Below, one piece after another: positions 21,142 through 32,921 of a stretch of DNA of 64,000 nucleotides. The position numbers and the translations under genes are program-made. Source of the stretch: an uncultured Phocaeicola sp. (GTDB lineage Bacteria; Bacteroidota; Bacteroidia; Bacteroidales; Bacteroidaceae); contig CANQSM010000002.1 in the NCBI GenBank assembly GCA_947626525.1, forward strand, positions 1 through 64,000. The letters run 5' to 3'. The first letter of the stretch is position 1. Each line of letters begins with the position of its first letter. The notes under the pieces were generated by a model that worked only from the letters and a program-made list of their open reading frames with translations, did no database searches and was not told the origin of the DNA.

Positions 21142-24100
21142 TTAGAATGTTACATTCACACCCAAAGACCACGTACGCAAAGTTGGATAATCAGCATTTC
21201 CAGCATTATACATATTGCGGTAATGATCGGGATACGGATTGTATAAGTCCCACAAATTATTACCCGACAAATTCAACCGCACACTCTGCATACGCAACGG
21301 AGCAATCCATTTCTTCGGCAATGAATAGGCAATAGTCAGGTTACGCACATAGCAACGGAATGTTTCAATGGCCCAGAAATCGGAATCGGCCAGTACAGAA
21401 CCTCCAATCACGCGGTCACATCCCAAATTCGGATAAGCACCATTCGGGTTTGTTTCCTCGTCAAACATATCTTTCCAGAACGAGTCGGGGCTCCATACGG
21501 TTTTTCCACCTCCTGTTTTAATGTCCACTCGGTCAATGAAACGCACACCACCCCATGAAGTAGCAATATTAATACGGAACGACAAATTCTTCCAACTCCC
21601 ACCCAAACGGGTTGTGAATCCTTGCGAATCTTTTCGACCACAAAGTCGTGCATAATCTTGTTCTTTGTTAATCTGTCCATTAGGAGCTTGTTGTACACCG
21701 TCCTTCATTTCACCTCCCAAATCTTGATAAGCCAACATACCAAGACGTAATTCGTCTTTCTTTTCTTTACCAAAGTATTTCGGAGTAGTACCTGCCGCAT
21801 TAGCGTGTTCAGTCAAGTAATTCCAATAACTGTCAATATCCTCTTGTGTGCGCAAAATACCGTCGCCTGTAGAAGTTCCTTTCCACACTTTAAAGCCATA
21901 TTTAGCAAATGTGGTAGAGAGCCCTTCTTTCCATGATGTAGAACTAGGATAAGCATTGTCGCGCAAACCTGGAACCCACTTCTTGATACGGCTATCATTA
22001 ATACCATAATCCAAGCCAATATCGTATTTAAAATCACCAATCTGATCACGCCAAGTCAATGAAAGCTCAGCTCCGTAAGTATCTACACGTCCCCAATTTT
22101 CTTCAGCATATTGTCCACCGGCATAAATAGGAATACCTGGTTGACTAGCCATATCTTTATTCAAAATTTCATCATTGATATCATAATATAAATCTAATGT
22201 AGCTCCTAAACGGCCTCCTAAGAAACGCATATCAAAACCAACATTAAACTTATCTACAACTTCCCATTTCACATCTCTGTTAGGTGAAGTGTCCGGGAGC
22301 AAACGAGTACCTCTGTTTCCACCATTTGAACCAAACTGCATACCTTCCAACTTCGTACTATAAACTTGTTTCCATTTCCATGCCTTCAAATTATCACGTC
22401 CTGTACGTCCCCACAAAGCACGAATCTTCATGTATTCCATCCAAGGCAGTTTATCCTTGAACCAGTTCTCTTCCGAAATAACCCATCCGGCAGAAATACC
22501 AGGGAAAAAGCCCCAATAGTTCTCTGGAGCAAATTTGGTAGAAGCGTCCGAACGGAAAATGAACTGTAACATGTAACGGTCAAGATAATTATAACTTACA
22601 CGTCCTAAATAAGACAACGAACCGGATTCTCCTTTCCTAGTAACAGTATTATCCGAGCTCAAAGCTGAGGTGCCATCAGGTTTCACAGTCTGAGGTCCAC
22701 CCACGCCTAAAAACGTATCAGACATATCGGATGCCAAGTTTTCAAAAGCTATAAGGCGTTCCGAATATTCCGATTCGCTACGTTCGATACCAAACATGGC
22801 TGCAATGGAGTGATTACCAAATTTACCATCGTAGTTGACATAGAAGTTATACTGCTGATTCTTCGATACCATATCGGTAAAATTGAGCTGTGTATTCTTA
22901 TCAAATGTCTTTAACGCAAAATTACTTAAAGGAATATCTTCCGGTAAATGTTGACCTACTTTCGGTTGAGATTTCATATATACAATATCATAAGGAAATG
23001 CAGCTTGCTCGGATACGTTTGTCGTATATGAAGTAGCATAGCTTCCACGAATAGTCAATCCTTTGATAAATGGTACTTCATAAGTTAAAGAAAGGTTAGA
23101 ACCCCAACTATTCATGTCCTGATTGCTGTATGAACCGTTCTCCCGTAATGCAAAATAGTTCCAACTTGATACACTATTATTGGCAAAGCTCGGATTCCGA
23201 TAAAAATTCTCATACGGAGCCAACCAATATTCCTCTCCATCTTCCATTGTAATGCTCCATGGCATGAAATCAGGAATATGATGCAACACATTGTAATCAG
23301 CCTTTTCACTGGCTGCTCCACCGTAAGCATCAAAACGTGCGCCTTTCGTATAAATAGAACGTGTCTTTCCTTCATTACCCGAAACAGAAGCCGACAATTT
23401 TACATCAGAAGTCAATTTAATGTCTACCCCGGCACGATAAGTAAAACGTGAATAATCCTGTCCACCCAAATTGGCGCCCTGATTCATGTAACTTGCACCT
23501 GCAAAATAAGTGGCACGTTCAGATCCTCCGCTTACGTTCAAAGTATGGGTCTGATTGAACGCAGCTTTCCATCCAGCTTCATCTAACCAATCATAATGAT
23601 AACCATCCAATGCCGTAATTTCTTCATCGCTAAACAACTTGTTTGTTTCTGAACGTTTAGCCTGATTAGAACCTATTAAAAAAGCATTATGAAAACGTCC
23701 ATAATCCGAACCTCTCAGCACTTTTGAATGACTAATTGCATCGCTAATAGCAAATTTGCCTGAATAACTAATGCTCGGCACTCCATTCTTTCCTCGTTTA
23801 GTTTTCACTAAAATAGCACCATTAGCTGCACGAGAACCATAAATAGCCGCACTCGCATCACGTAATACAGTAATGCTTTCTACTTCCGATGGATCAAGCA
23901 TATTGAACTGTTCCATACTTGGCAAACCATTCGTTCCTAGCTGAATAACATCGTCAATGATAATTAACGGAATGTTATTACCACCATCTTTTGATAAACC
24001 ATTCATAGTCTTTGCCTGACGGATGTAGATTTCATTATTCAACGCTCCACCCGGACGACTTGAACCCAAATCCACACTCAGACCATTAATCTCACCTTGC

Positions 24101-24384
24101 AAAGCTTCCGCCAAAGTGGTAACAGGCAAATCTTCCAAATCCTTAGCCGAAATGGTAGAGACAGATCCGGTTACGTTCTTCATTCTTTGTGTTCCATAAC
24201 CTACTACTACCACTTCATTCAGCTTTTGCGTATCTTCCAACAACGTTATCTTCAAAACGTCCGTTTTTGGAGTAATTTCTTGTGAAAGATACCCGATGTA
24301 AGTAATGTTAAGCTTCCCTCCTTCAGGTACATCAAGGGAAAATTTACCATCAAAGTCTGATATAGTACCCGTGGTACTTCCCAC
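21142..24384 (-). CDS. SusC-like TonB-dependent receptor body lacking signal peptide and N-terminus ('headless', cassette C)
   Basis: Begins at GTG GGA AGT ACC ACG GGT = VGSTTGTISDFDGKFSL; everything N-terminal to GSTTGT is absent; the truncation coincides with inversion site C. Confidence 0.9.
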   Translation of the reverse strand: MGSTTGTISDFDGKFSLDVPEGGKLNITYIGYLSQEITPKTDVLKITLLEDTQKLNEVVVVGYGTQRMKNVTGSVSTISAKDLEDLPVTTLAEALQGEINGLSVDLGSSRPGGALNNEIYIRQAKTMNGLSKDGGNNIPLIIIDDVIQLGTNGLPSMEQFNMLDPSEVESITVLRDASAAIYGSRAANGAILVKTKRGKNGVPSISYSGKFAISDAISHSKVLRGSDYGRFHNAFLIGSNQAKRSETNKLFSDEEITALDGYHYDWLDEAGWKAAFNQTHTLNVSGGSERATYFAGASYMNQGANLGGQDYSRFTYRAGVDIKLTSDVKLSASVSGNEGKTRSIYTKGARFDAYGGAASEKADYNVLHHIPDFMPWSITMEDGEEYWLAPYENFYRNPSFANNSVSSWNYFALRENGSYSNQDMNSWGSNLSLTYEVPFIKGLTIRGSYATSYTTNVSEQAAFPYDIVYMKSQPKVGQHLPEDIPLSNFALKTFDKNTQLNFTDMVSKNQQYNFYVNYDGKFGNHSIAAMFGIERSESEYSERLIAFENLASDMSDTFLGVGGPQTVKPDGTSALSSDNTVTRKGESGSLSYLGRVSYNYLDRYMLQFIFRSDASTKFAPENYWGFFPGISAGWVISEENWFKDKLPWMEYMKIRALWGRTGRDNLKAWKWKQVYSTKLEGMQFGSNGGNRGTRLLPDTSPNRDVKWEVVDKFNVGFDMRFLGGRLGATLDLYYDINDEILNKDMASQPGIPIYAGGQYAEENWGRVDTYGAELSLTWRDQIGDFKYDIGLDYGINDSRIKKWVPGLRDNAYPSSTSWKEGLSTTFAKYGFKVWKGTSTGDGILRTQEDIDSYWNYLTEHANAAGTTPKYFGKEKKDELRLGMLAYQDLGGEMKDGVQQAPNGQINKEQDYARLCGRKDSQGFTTRLGGSWKNLSFRINIATSWGGVRFIDRVDIKTGGGKTVWSPDSFWKDMFDEETNPNGAYPNLGCDRVIGGSVLADSDFWAIETFRCYVRNLTIAYSLPKKWIAPLRMQSVRLNLSGNNLWDLYNPYPDHYRNMYNAGNADYPTLRTWSLGVNVTF
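24364..24379 (-). other. Putative inversion site C (core AAGTACCACGGGTACT on the - strand)
   Basis: 22-bp identity with site B (tgtgggaagtaccacgggtact) in opposite orientation. Confidence 0.85.
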
Positions 24385-24472
24385 ATAAAAATATAGATGA
24401 GCGGGGAGTCTTGTAAAAGAAGGTAATAGACAAAGAATACAAATTTAAGTTTCTATTTAGCAAAAGAATATC

Positions 24473-24480
24473 TATCTTTG
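24473..24480 (+). promoter_or_regulatory. Bacteroides -7 box TATCTTTG upstream of ychF
   Basis: TAnnTTTG match 51 nt upstream of ATG 24531. Confidence 0.5.
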
Positions 24481-24530
24481 CATCCCAAATAAATGAGTTG
24501 AATATAACAAAAGAAGAAACATAAGATATT

Positions 24531-25634
24531 ATGAGTTTACAATGTGGCATAGTCGGCCTGCCGAATGTAGGCAAATCGACTCTTTTTAACTGCCTGTCAA
24601 ATGCTAAGGCGCAGGCGGCCAATTTTCCTTTCTGTACAATTGAACCCAATGTAGGGGTTATCACTGTCCCCGATGAACGTTTGAACAAATTGGCGGAACT
24701 GGTTCACCCGGGACGTATTGTTCCTACTACTGTTGAAATTGTGGATATCGCCGGCTTGGTAAAGGGTGCGAGCAAGGGAGAAGGATTGGGAAACAAATTC
24801 TTGGCCAATATCCGGGAAACAGACGCTATCCTTCATGTTTTACGTTGTTTTGAAGATGAGAATGTGACACACGTGGATGGGAACGTAGACCCTGTACGTG
24901 ATAAGGAAATTATTGATACGGAACTTCAGCTGAAAGATTTGGAAACAATTGAAAGCCGTATTCAGAAGATACAGAAACAGGCTCAGACTGGAGGAGACAA
25001 ACAGGCTAAACTGACTTATGATGTGTTAGTGAAATATAAAGAGGCATTAGAACAAGGTAAATCGGCCCGTACCGTACAGTTCGAAGGCAAAGACGAACAA
25101 AAGGTTGCTAAAGAACTCTTTCTGCTCACCTCTAAACCAGTGCTCTATGTATGTAACGTAGACGAAGCAAGTGCTGTCAGCGGGAACAAATATGTGGAAC
25201 AAGTTCGTGAGGCAATCAAGGAAGAAGAAGCAAACCTGTTAATTGTTGCGGCTAAGATCGAATCGGAAATTGCCGAACTCGAAACGTATGATGAGCGGCA
25301 AATGTTTCTCTCGGAGATAGGTTTGGAAGAATCGGGAGTAAACCGTTTAATCAAGGCCGCTTACCAATTACTGAATCTGGAAACCTTCATCACCGCAGGA
25401 GAAATGGAAGTGAAAGCCTGGACTTATCAAAAAGGATGGAAAGCACCACAATGCGCAGGAGTGATTCATACTGATTTTGAGAAAGGATTTATACGTGCCG
25501 AGGTGATTAAATATGAAGATTACCTGAAATATGGTTCGGAAGCTGCCGTACGCGAAGCCGGAAAACTGGGAGTAGAAGGAAAAGAATATATCGTACAGGA
25601 CGGAGACATCATGCATTTCCGTTTCAATGTATAA
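24531..25634 (+). CDS. ychF: Redox-regulated ATPase / Obg-like GTPase YchF
   Basis: MSLQCGIVGLPNVGKSTLFNCLSNAKAQAANFPFCTIEPNVG. Confidence 0.96.
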   Translation: MSLQCGIVGLPNVGKSTLFNCLSNAKAQAANFPFCTIEPNVGVITVPDERLNKLAELVHPGRIVPTTVEIVDIAGLVKGASKGEGLGNKFLANIRETDAILHVLRCFEDENVTHVDGNVDPVRDKEIIDTELQLKDLETIESRIQKIQKQAQTGGDKQAKLTYDVLVKYKEALEQGKSARTVQFEGKDEQKVAKELFLLTSKPVLYVCNVDEASAVSGNKYVEQVREAIKEEEANLLIVAAKIESEIAELETYDERQMFLSEIGLEESGVNRLIKAAYQLLNLETFITAGEMEVKAWTYQKGWKAPQCAGVIHTDFEKGFIRAEVIKYEDYLKYGSEAAVREAGKLGVEGKEYIVQDGDIMHFRFNV

Positions 25635-25652
25635 CAACTAACACTGATTAAA

Positions 25653-26510
25653 ATGAATGAAATACTTTCCATACTTTGGAATCCTAATGTGGATTTCTTT
25701 ACTTTCTTCGGTATTCATATCCGCTACTACTCCCTTTGCTGGATGATTGGCCTTGCACTGGCCTATTTCATCGTTCAGAAATTATATAAACAACAGAGAA
25801 TCAAGCCTGAGCTTTTTGATCCGTTGTTTATCTACTGTTTCTTCGGTATTCTTATCGGAGCGCGTTTAGGACACTGTCTATTCTATGAACCGGGATACTA
25901 TCTGGCTCATCCGCTAGATATCATTTCTCCTTTCCGCCAAACGGCCGCAGGATGGAAATTTACGGGTTACGAAGGATTGGCCAGTCATGGGGGTACCATT
26001 GGCCTCATGATTGCTTTGTGGCTGTATGTCCGTAAGACAAAAGTGAATATTATACGGGTATTGGACAATATTGCCATTGCTACTCCTATCACCGCCTGTT
26101 TCATCCGTTTAGGAAATTTAATGAATTCCGAAATCGTAGGTAATCCCACTACCCTGCCCTGGGGATTTATTTTCGCACGCAACGGAGAAGATTTTGCCCG
26201 GCATCCGGCACAATTATACGAAGCCATTGCCTACCTGATTATTTTCATGATAGGATGGTATCTCTATAAAAAACACACGGAAAGAGTAGATACCGGATTC
26301 TTTTTCGGCTATTGTCTGACCTCTATTTTCACATTCCGATTCTTTGTAGAATTTGTGAAAGCCGCACAGGTAGATTTCGAAAACGGTATGTTGCTGAATA
26401 TGGGACAATGGTTGAGTATTCCCTTTATCATTATAGGTGTAGCTTGTATGATAGGCAGAAAATGGATACGCCGCTTTTCAAGCAACCGGCAGGAAAAGAA
26501 AAAAGTATGA
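25653..26510 (+). CDS. lgt: Prolipoprotein diacylglyceryl transferase
   Basis: [16 protein letters not shown]...[10 protein letters not shown]...[12 protein letters not shown]. Confidence 0.95.
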   Translation: MNEILSILWNPNVDFFTFFGIHIRYYSLCWMIGLALAYFIVQKLYKQQRIKPELFDPLFIYCFFGILIGARLGHCLFYEPGYYLAHPLDIISPFRQTAAGWKFTGYEGLASHGGTIGLMIALWLYVRKTKVNIIRVLDNIAIATPITACFIRLGNLMNSEIVGNPTTLPWGFIFARNGEDFARHPAQLYEAIAYLIIFMIGWYLYKKHTERVDTGFFFGYCLTSIFTFRFFVEFVKAAQVDFENGMLLNMGQWLSIPFIIIGVACMIGRKWIRRFSSNRQEKKKV

Positions 26511-26515
26511 GGGAC

Positions 26516-29134
26516 CTACTTCCCTCCTACTATCTTCTTGATGTCATTCAGTTTGTTCAGAGCTTCCAATGGAGTAAGGTTATTTACGTCCAGATGAAGT
26601 ATTTCATCGCGTATTTGGCAGAGTACCGGATCGTCCAACTGAAAGAAACTAAGTTGCATGCCTTCCCGACTTTCGGCAATTTCGGCTGTGGGACGCCCGC
26701 CAATACCTTGCTGCCGGTTATCTGTCTCCAATTTTTTTAGAATGTCATTGGCGCGCTTTACTATGCTTTTAGGCATGCCGGCCATTTTTGCTACATGAAT
26801 ACCAAATGAGTGTTCACTTCCTCCCCGCTCCAGTTTACGTAGAAAAATCACCTTATTATCAATCTCTTTCACGGAAACATTGTAGTTTTTGATACGGGGA
26901 AATGCCTTCTCCATCTCATTCAGTTCATGGTAATGGGTGGCAAACAGGGTACGGGCTTTTGCCTTTGGATGTTCATGAATATATTCTACGATAGCCCAAG
27001 CGATAGAGATGCCATCGTAAGTAGAGGTTCCCCGTCCTAACTCGTCAAATAGCACCAAACTGCGAGATGAAATATTGTTCAGAATATCCGCCGCTTCATT
27101 CATCTCTACCATAAAAGTGGATTCTCCTACCGAAATGTTATCACTTGCCCCTACACGTGTGAAAATCTTGTCAACCAATCCAATACGAGCACTCTCTGCC
27201 GGCACGAAACTTCCTATTTGCGCCAATAAGGTAATCAAGGCTGTTTGCCGTAGCAATGCCGATTTACCGGCCATATTCGGTCCGGTAATGATGATGATTT
27301 GTTGTTTTTGGCTATCCAGCATGACATCATTTGCAATATATTTTTCTCCCAAAGGGAGCTGTTTTTCAATGACCGGATGTCTTCCTTGGCGAATATCTAT
27401 GACATCACTGTTTTCTATAACCGGCCGGACATAATTGTTTTCACGTGCCACATTGGCAAAAGAAAGCAAGCAATCCAAGCGGGCTATTTGGTTGGCATTG
27501 ATTTGTATGAAAGGGATAAACTCCATCAATGCTGTTACCAATTCCATATACAAACGACTTTCAAGCATCAGGATACGGTCTTCTGCTCCGAGAATTTTCT
27601 CTTCATACTCTTTCAGCTCCTGCGTAATATAACGTTCCACATTAGCCAAAGTCTGTTTACGTATCCATTCCGAAGGAACTTTCTCCTTATGTGTATTGCG
27701 GACTTCAATATAATAACCAAATACATTGTTGTAACCGATCTTTAGACTGGGTATTCCAGTCAGTTCGCTCTCTCTTTGTTGGATCTGCAAAAGGTAGTCT
27801 TTGCCCGAATAGGCGATATGGCGCAGTTCATCCAATTCGGCATTCACTCCGTCACGGATTATCCCACCTTTGTTCAATAATACAGGAGGATCATTCTGTA
27901 TTTCTTTGGCAATACGCTCGCGTGCTTCGACACATAAATTCAGTTTCTCTCCTATTTTTTTCAGGCTCTCGTTCTCAGCCTGCATACAAGCTTCCTTAAT
28001 AGGTCCAATAGCTTGCAGGGCCACTTTCATTTGTACCATTTCACGAGGAGATATCCGTCCTGCAGCCGCTTTGGAGACAATACGTTCCAAATCGCCAATT
28101 TGGTGTAGTTGCTCTTCCATCAAACCTTTAAAATCGGGTTCACGGAAAAAATAGTCTACAACATCCAGTCGTTCGTTTATCTGCTTCTCATCCCGCAGTG
28201 GAAATACCATCCATCGTTTCAGTAAACGTGCTCCCATGGGACTAATGGTTTTGTCGATGACATCCAGCAAACTGATGCCTTCATTCATCATGCTGCTCAC
28301 CAGCTCTAGGCTACGCACGGTAAACTTGTCCAATCTCACGTATCGGTCTTCCTCGATACGTGAAAGGGCAGTGATATGACTGATTTGCGTATGTTGTGTA
28401 ATCTCCAGATACTGAAGAATGGCACCTGCCGCCACAATGCCATTCTTCAGGTATTCCACTCCAAATCCTTTCAGATTCTTTGTCTCAAAGTGTTTCAGCA
28501 ATTTTTCTCTTGAAGAGCTTTCTGTAAAGACCCAGTCTTCCAGTTCAAAAGTAAAATATTTGCCTGTAAAGGTCCGTTCAAATAGTTCCTTTTTTCCTCT
28601 TTCAAACAAAATTTCTTTCGGAGCAAAGTTGTCAAGCAATTTATCTATGTAGTCATAAGGCCCTTCCGCAGTTAGAAACTCTCCGGTAGAAATGTCCAGA
28701 AAAGCCACTCCACACGCTCCTTTTCCAAAATGCAGCGCCGCAAGAAAATTATTTTCTTTATAATTCAGTATATTGTCATTAATGGAAACCCCCGGTGTAA
28801 CCAACTCGGTAATGCCCCGTTTTACCAATTTGCGGGTTGTTTTCGGGTCTTCCAATTGGTCGCAAATAGCCACCCGTTTTCCCGCGCGTACCAATTTGGG
28901 TAAATAGGTATCCAGTGCGTGATGAGGAAAACCGGCCATCTCTACCGAACGTCCCTGTTGCCCGTTGGCGCGTTTCGTTAAAGTAATGCCCAATATTTCG
29001 GATGCCACAATTGCATCCTCCGAATAGGTTTCATAAAAATCCCCACAGCGAAACAATAATACTGCATCCGGATGTTTGCTTTTTAATTCGAAATATTGTT
29101 TCATCATGGGAGTCAAAACCACTTCGTTTGCCAT
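26516..29134 (-). CDS. mutS: DNA mismatch repair protein MutS
   Basis: [58 protein letters not shown]. Confidence 0.97.
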   Translation of the reverse strand: MANEVVLTPMMKQYFELKSKHPDAVLLFRCGDFYETYSEDAIVASEILGITLTKRANGQQGRSVEMAGFPHHALDTYLPKLVRAGKRVAICDQLEDPKTTRKLVKRGITELVTPGVSINDNILNYKENNFLAALHFGKGACGVAFLDISTGEFLTAEGPYDYIDKLLDNFAPKEILFERGKKELFERTFTGKYFTFELEDWVFTESSSREKLLKHFETKNLKGFGVEYLKNGIVAAGAILQYLEITQHTQISHITALSRIEEDRYVRLDKFTVRSLELVSSMMNEGISLLDVIDKTISPMGARLLKRWMVFPLRDEKQINERLDVVDYFFREPDFKGLMEEQLHQIGDLERIVSKAAAGRISPREMVQMKVALQAIGPIKEACMQAENESLKKIGEKLNLCVEARERIAKEIQNDPPVLLNKGGIIRDGVNAELDELRHIAYSGKDYLLQIQQRESELTGIPSLKIGYNNVFGYYIEVRNTHKEKVPSEWIRKQTLANVERYITQELKEYEEKILGAEDRILMLESRLYMELVTALMEFIPFIQINANQIARLDCLLSFANVARENNYVRPVIENSDVIDIRQGRHPVIEKQLPLGEKYIANDVMLDSQKQQIIIITGPNMAGKSALLRQTALITLLAQIGSFVPAESARIGLVDKIFTRVGASDNISVGESTFMVEMNEAADILNNISSRSLVLFDELGRGTSTYDGISIAWAIVEYIHEHPKAKARTLFATHYHELNEMEKAFPRIKNYNVSVKEIDNKVIFLRKLERGGSEHSFGIHVAKMAGMPKSIVKRANDILKKLETDNRQQGIGGRPTAEIAESREGMQLSFFQLDDPVLCQIRDEILHLDVNNLTPLEALNKLNDIKKIVGGK

Positions 29135-29324
29135 TGTTTGTCTATTTTTAATTAGTTGAAATTAGAATACAATCGAGGAGTCATAGCCTTTTGTACGGGC
29201 AAAGATACAAAATTTTTTCATTGTTTACGAAGTGTTTTCCCAGAGATTTCGGATATGCCCACCCGGGTGTTTCCTGGTTAGTAACCTGTCACATAATTTA
29301 GGTGAACAATGCTTCCCGACACAA

Positions 29325-30269
29325 TCAATACATATTCTTTACCATCTTTTTTGCTTCTTGGTCATTTAGGGTGGCATTCAATTCCTGTCCGCAATATTTA
29401 CAGTATATGGCGTTCTCTTCATGATCTTTCATTCCACAATGAGGACAGACACGTTTATTTCTTTTTTTGTTTCCCTCGTTAATCATAGTAGCCGAAACTA
29501 TTCCGGTAGGTACTGCTATGATAGTGTATCCCAACAGCATGACTGTAGCAGACAAGAAACGCCCGAAAGGAGTAATTGGTGTAATATCTCCATATCCTAC
29601 CGTGGTCATGGTTACAATGGCCCAATAAATACTGTTCGGAATATTATTGAATGCCGAACCAGGAACGTTTCCCTCCACCATATACATAATCGTGCCTATG
29701 GCAGTGACCATAATCACTACAAAAAAGAAAAACACCAATATCTTGTTGAAACTCTGTTTCAAGGAGTGCAAAAGCAAATTACCTTCGGCAAGAAAAGAAA
29801 ATAATTTGAACACACGAAAAATACGAATTAACCGAAATGTGCGAATAACAAGAAAATAACGTGATCCTGGTAGGAAAAATTCCAAATAGACGGGCAAAGT
29901 GGCAAGCAAATCCACTATTCCGAAAAAACTAATGATATATCCTTTTGGTCGAGGAGAACAATAAATACGTACCAAATATTCAAAAGTAAAGAAAGCAGTC
30001 AGCACATATTCCGTAATTTCCAGAACCAAAGCGAATTGTTGCGGAATGGAATGCAGGCTTTCTAAAAGTACGATCAATACACTGAAAGAGATACAGCCAA
30101 TCAATGCCACATCAAAAGTTTTTCCCCAGAAAGTGTCCGACTCAAAGATAATTGCGTACAATTTCTCTTTTAAGTCTTTATTTTTCAAGAACGCGTTAAA
30201 GCAATCTGTTCCTCTTTTTATCCAACCATCTAACTTTTTCATTTTCATATAAAACTTAAAGTACCGCAA
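29325..30269 (-). CDS. Voltage-gated K+ channel-like ion transporter with C-terminal zinc ribbon
   Basis: S4-like VIRTFRLIRIFRVFKLF, selectivity filter TTVGYGDITP, C-terminal CPHCGMKDHEENAIYCKYCG. Confidence 0.88.
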   Translation of the reverse strand: MRYFKFYMKMKKLDGWIKRGTDCFNAFLKNKDLKEKLYAIIFESDTFWGKTFDVALIGCISFSVLIVLLESLHSIPQQFALVLEITEYVLTAFFTFEYLVRIYCSPRPKGYIISFFGIVDLLATLPVYLEFFLPGSRYFLVIRTFRLIRIFRVFKLFSFLAEGNLLLHSLKQSFNKILVFFFFVVIMVTAIGTIMYMVEGNVPGSAFNNIPNSIYWAIVTMTTVGYGDITPITPFGRFLSATVMLLGYTIIAVPTGIVSATMINEGNKKRNKRVCPHCGMKDHEENAIYCKYCGQELNATLNDQEAKKMVKNMY

Positions 30270-30305
30270 AAGTAATCATTTATAAGAGTTTTACCCATAT
30301 ATTTG

Positions 30306-30336
30306 TTTGCAATATAAAATATTAACTCTATTTTTG
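30306..30336 (+). promoter_or_regulatory. Bacteroides promoter: TTTG-N19-TATTTTTG
   Basis: -33 TTTG 30306-30309 and -7 TATTTTTG 30329-30336 upstream of ATG 30377. Confidence 0.6.
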
Positions 30337-30376
30337 CAAACGCAAACAAGTTTAAAATCCAACAAAAAACTTACTC

Positions 30377-31258
30377 ATGAAAAAAACAGTTTTCCTGCTA
30401 TGCATGCTATTATGCCTTACTGGGACATTCTGTATAGCAGCTTCTCACAAGGTTAAAGAAGAACAACGCTATAAAATTGCTGTATGTGACTGGATGATTC
30501 TGAAACGTCAGAAAATAGGTTCGTTCCAACTGGCGAAAGAATTGAACTGCGATGGGGTAGAAGTGGATATGGGCAGCCTTGGAAAACGTGAAATGTTTGA
30601 TAACAAATTACGTGAACCTCATTTTCAACAGCTATTCAAAGAAAAATCAAAGGAATTCGGAGTGGAAATCTCTTCTCTTGCCATGTCGGGATTTTACGGG
30701 CAATCACTTGTAGCACGGGATAACTATGTAGATTTAATGAAAGACTGCCTGTTGAGCATGAAAGCCATGAATGTGAAAGTAGTTTTTCTTCCATTGGGAG
30801 TGGCCTGCGATTTGAATACATATCCCGAATTACGCCCTGAAGTGGTGAAACGTCTGAAAGTTATCGGAGACATGGCTGCCCGAGAAGGGGTAGTGATAGG
30901 TATCGAGACTTCTTTAGATGCAAAGGGGGAGGTAGCACTCCTGAAAGAAATCGATTCAAAAGGAGTCAGAATCTATTTTAAATTTCAAAATCCTTTAGAA
31001 GCCGGACGAGACTTGTACAAGGAATTGAAAATATTGGGTAAAAATCGCATTTGCCAAATTCACTGCTCGGATACTGACGGCGTGAATCTTCCGGACAATA
31101 AACGAATCGACATGAAAAAAGTGAAAAAGACTCTGGATAAAATGAACTGGAGCGGCTGGCTGGTAGTAGAACGCTCGAGAGACACAAGAGATGTACACAA
31201 CGTAAAAAAGAACTATGGAACAAACGTCAACTATTTGAAAAGTATTTTTCAAAAGTAG
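30377..31258 (+). CDS. Exported sugar phosphate isomerase/epimerase-like (AP endonuclease 2 / TIM barrel) protein
   Basis: Signal peptide; ELNCDGVEVDMGSLG...IGIETSL...QIHCSDTDG...GWLVVERS. Confidence 0.8.
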   Translation: MKKTVFLLCMLLCLTGTFCIAASHKVKEEQRYKIAVCDWMILKRQKIGSFQLAKELNCDGVEVDMGSLGKREMFDNKLREPHFQQLFKEKSKEFGVEISSLAMSGFYGQSLVARDNYVDLMKDCLLSMKAMNVKVVFLPLGVACDLNTYPELRPEVVKRLKVIGDMAAREGVVIGIETSLDAKGEVALLKEIDSKGVRIYFKFQNPLEAGRDLYKELKILGKNRICQIHCSDTDGVNLPDNKRIDMKKVKKTLDKMNWSGWLVVERSRDTRDVHNVKKNYGTNVNYLKSIFQK

Positions 31259-31267
31259 TTCACAGGC

Positions 31268-31876
31268 ATGAACGGAACGGCAGATCATATCGATAGCGAA
31301 CTGTTAAGACGGATGAAAGAAGGGGATAGCGTCGCTTTCACGTCTATTTACGAGAAATACAATAAAATGTTGTATCTTTTGGCGTTGCGTTATTTTCAAA
31401 ACCCTACGATGGCTGAAGATGCCGTACAACATGTCTATACCCGTTTGTGGGAAACCCGTTCCGAGATGTATGCGGACTTGAATGTACGCAATTATCTGTT
31501 CACCATGATGAAAAACTATGTGCTCACCACAATCCGAAATGAAAGCAATGCTATTGAAAAGAATTATCAGATGGCTTATGCTGAACCAGATTATGACGAT
31601 AGTTTGATTGAGAAAATAGAAGAAAAAGAATTAAGAAGTATGCTGGACAAGGCTATATCCCAGTTGCCAGAACAAAAAAGAATAATTTGTTTAATGAAAA
31701 TGGAAGGAAAATTGACGAATCAGGAAATTGCGGAACAGATGAATTTATCAACCAATACAGTGAAGACACATTACTTTCAATCTATTAAAATTCTACGTGC
31801 CAAGTTATGTAAAATGTTAACTATTGTTACAGAACTCATCCTTTTTGGATATTCATGTGTTAATAATATGTTTTAG
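31268..31876 (+). CDS. ECF-type RNA polymerase sigma-70 factor
   Basis: MAEDAVQHVYTRLWETR; LTNQEIAEQMNLSTNTVKTHYFQSIKILR. Confidence 0.92.
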   Translation: MNGTADHIDSELLRRMKEGDSVAFTSIYEKYNKMLYLLALRYFQNPTMAEDAVQHVYTRLWETRSEMYADLNVRNYLFTMMKNYVLTTIRNESNAIEKNYQMAYAEPDYDDSLIEKIEEKELRSMLDKAISQLPEQKRIICLMKMEGKLTNQEIAEQMNLSTNTVKTHYFQSIKILRAKLCKMLTIVTELILFGYSCVNNMF

Positions 31877-31902
31877 GTAAGGTATTAGCTATTTTCAAGG
31901 TA

Positions 31903-32895
31903 TGAGTAATATTAAAAAAAGAGGATTTAATAAAAGACGTGCTGAAAGGAATTACCGACACCGCAGAGATTTCAGAAGTCGTAAAATCGTTCGCCACCAA
32001 TGAAGGGCAAAACTTCTTATCCAACGACATCGATGAATCTATCGAATCGCTTCTACAGGGAGGCGACAGCGAGTTGGTGTCCGTCAGCCGGATTCCCTCC
32101 GATAAGATGCTGACCCGGATTAACCGTCAGATTCGTTTTCGCCAAATTCGCCGTATAAGTCTACGGGCAGCTGCTGTAATGGTTCCGTTTATCCTGTTAA
32201 TGGGATTCATAGGGTATGCAAACTCAATGCGTTCATTAAGTGATGAAGCGTACGCCGAAATATACGTACCGAAAGGAGCACAACGACAGATTACCCTCGA
32301 AGACGGGAGTCAGATTTATCTGGGTTCCGATACCCGTTTCCGCTATCCGAAAAACTTTTCATCTGAAGTAAGGAAAGTGCATCTGGAAGGAGAAGGATAT
32401 TTTATCGTGGAAAAAAATCCCAAACGTCCGTTTGTTATCGAAATAGATGATGTAGAAGTAAAGGTACTAGGTACTTCATTCAATGTGGAAGCCTACCCGG
32501 AAGACAGTAGAATCACTCTGCAACTGGATGAAGGAAGTATTAAATTGACAGCGTCGTCATCACAAAAGGGCTATGTAATGGTTCCCGGAGAGAAACTGAT
32601 ATATAGCCGTAAAGATGGAAATGGCACTATTTCCCGAACAAAAAATGAATCGGCACTAAAGAATTGGGAAAATCAGACTTTTTCATTCGATAATACACCT
32701 CTCCGCCAAGTACTGGAAACAATAAAGCATTGGCATGAAGTTGATTTCCAAACGGATACAGAGGAAGTATGGAAATATTCCTATACCTTTGAATCTGGTA
32801 AGGACTCTTTGGAAGAAATCTTATCGGATATGGAAAAGGTTTCTCCTATTCAGTTTAAGCGTGAAGGAAAAACAATAAAAATCTCTATGAAATAA
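31903..32895 (+). CDS. FecR-family anti-sigma factor
   Basis: Extended in frame to ATG 31903 (MSNIKKEDLIKDVLKGITD...) versus the ORF-track GTG 31939; FecR domain GSQIYLGSDTRFRYP...VLGTSFNVEAY. Confidence 0.9.
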
Positions 32896-32921
32896 AAAAA
32901 GTGTGTATCTTTACACACTGA

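Noticed and set aside
31915-31920. A poly-A tract at the FecR start as a possible slipped-strand phase-variation site
   Set aside because: The tract is six A's and keeps ATG 31903 in frame with FecR; no frameshift is needed.
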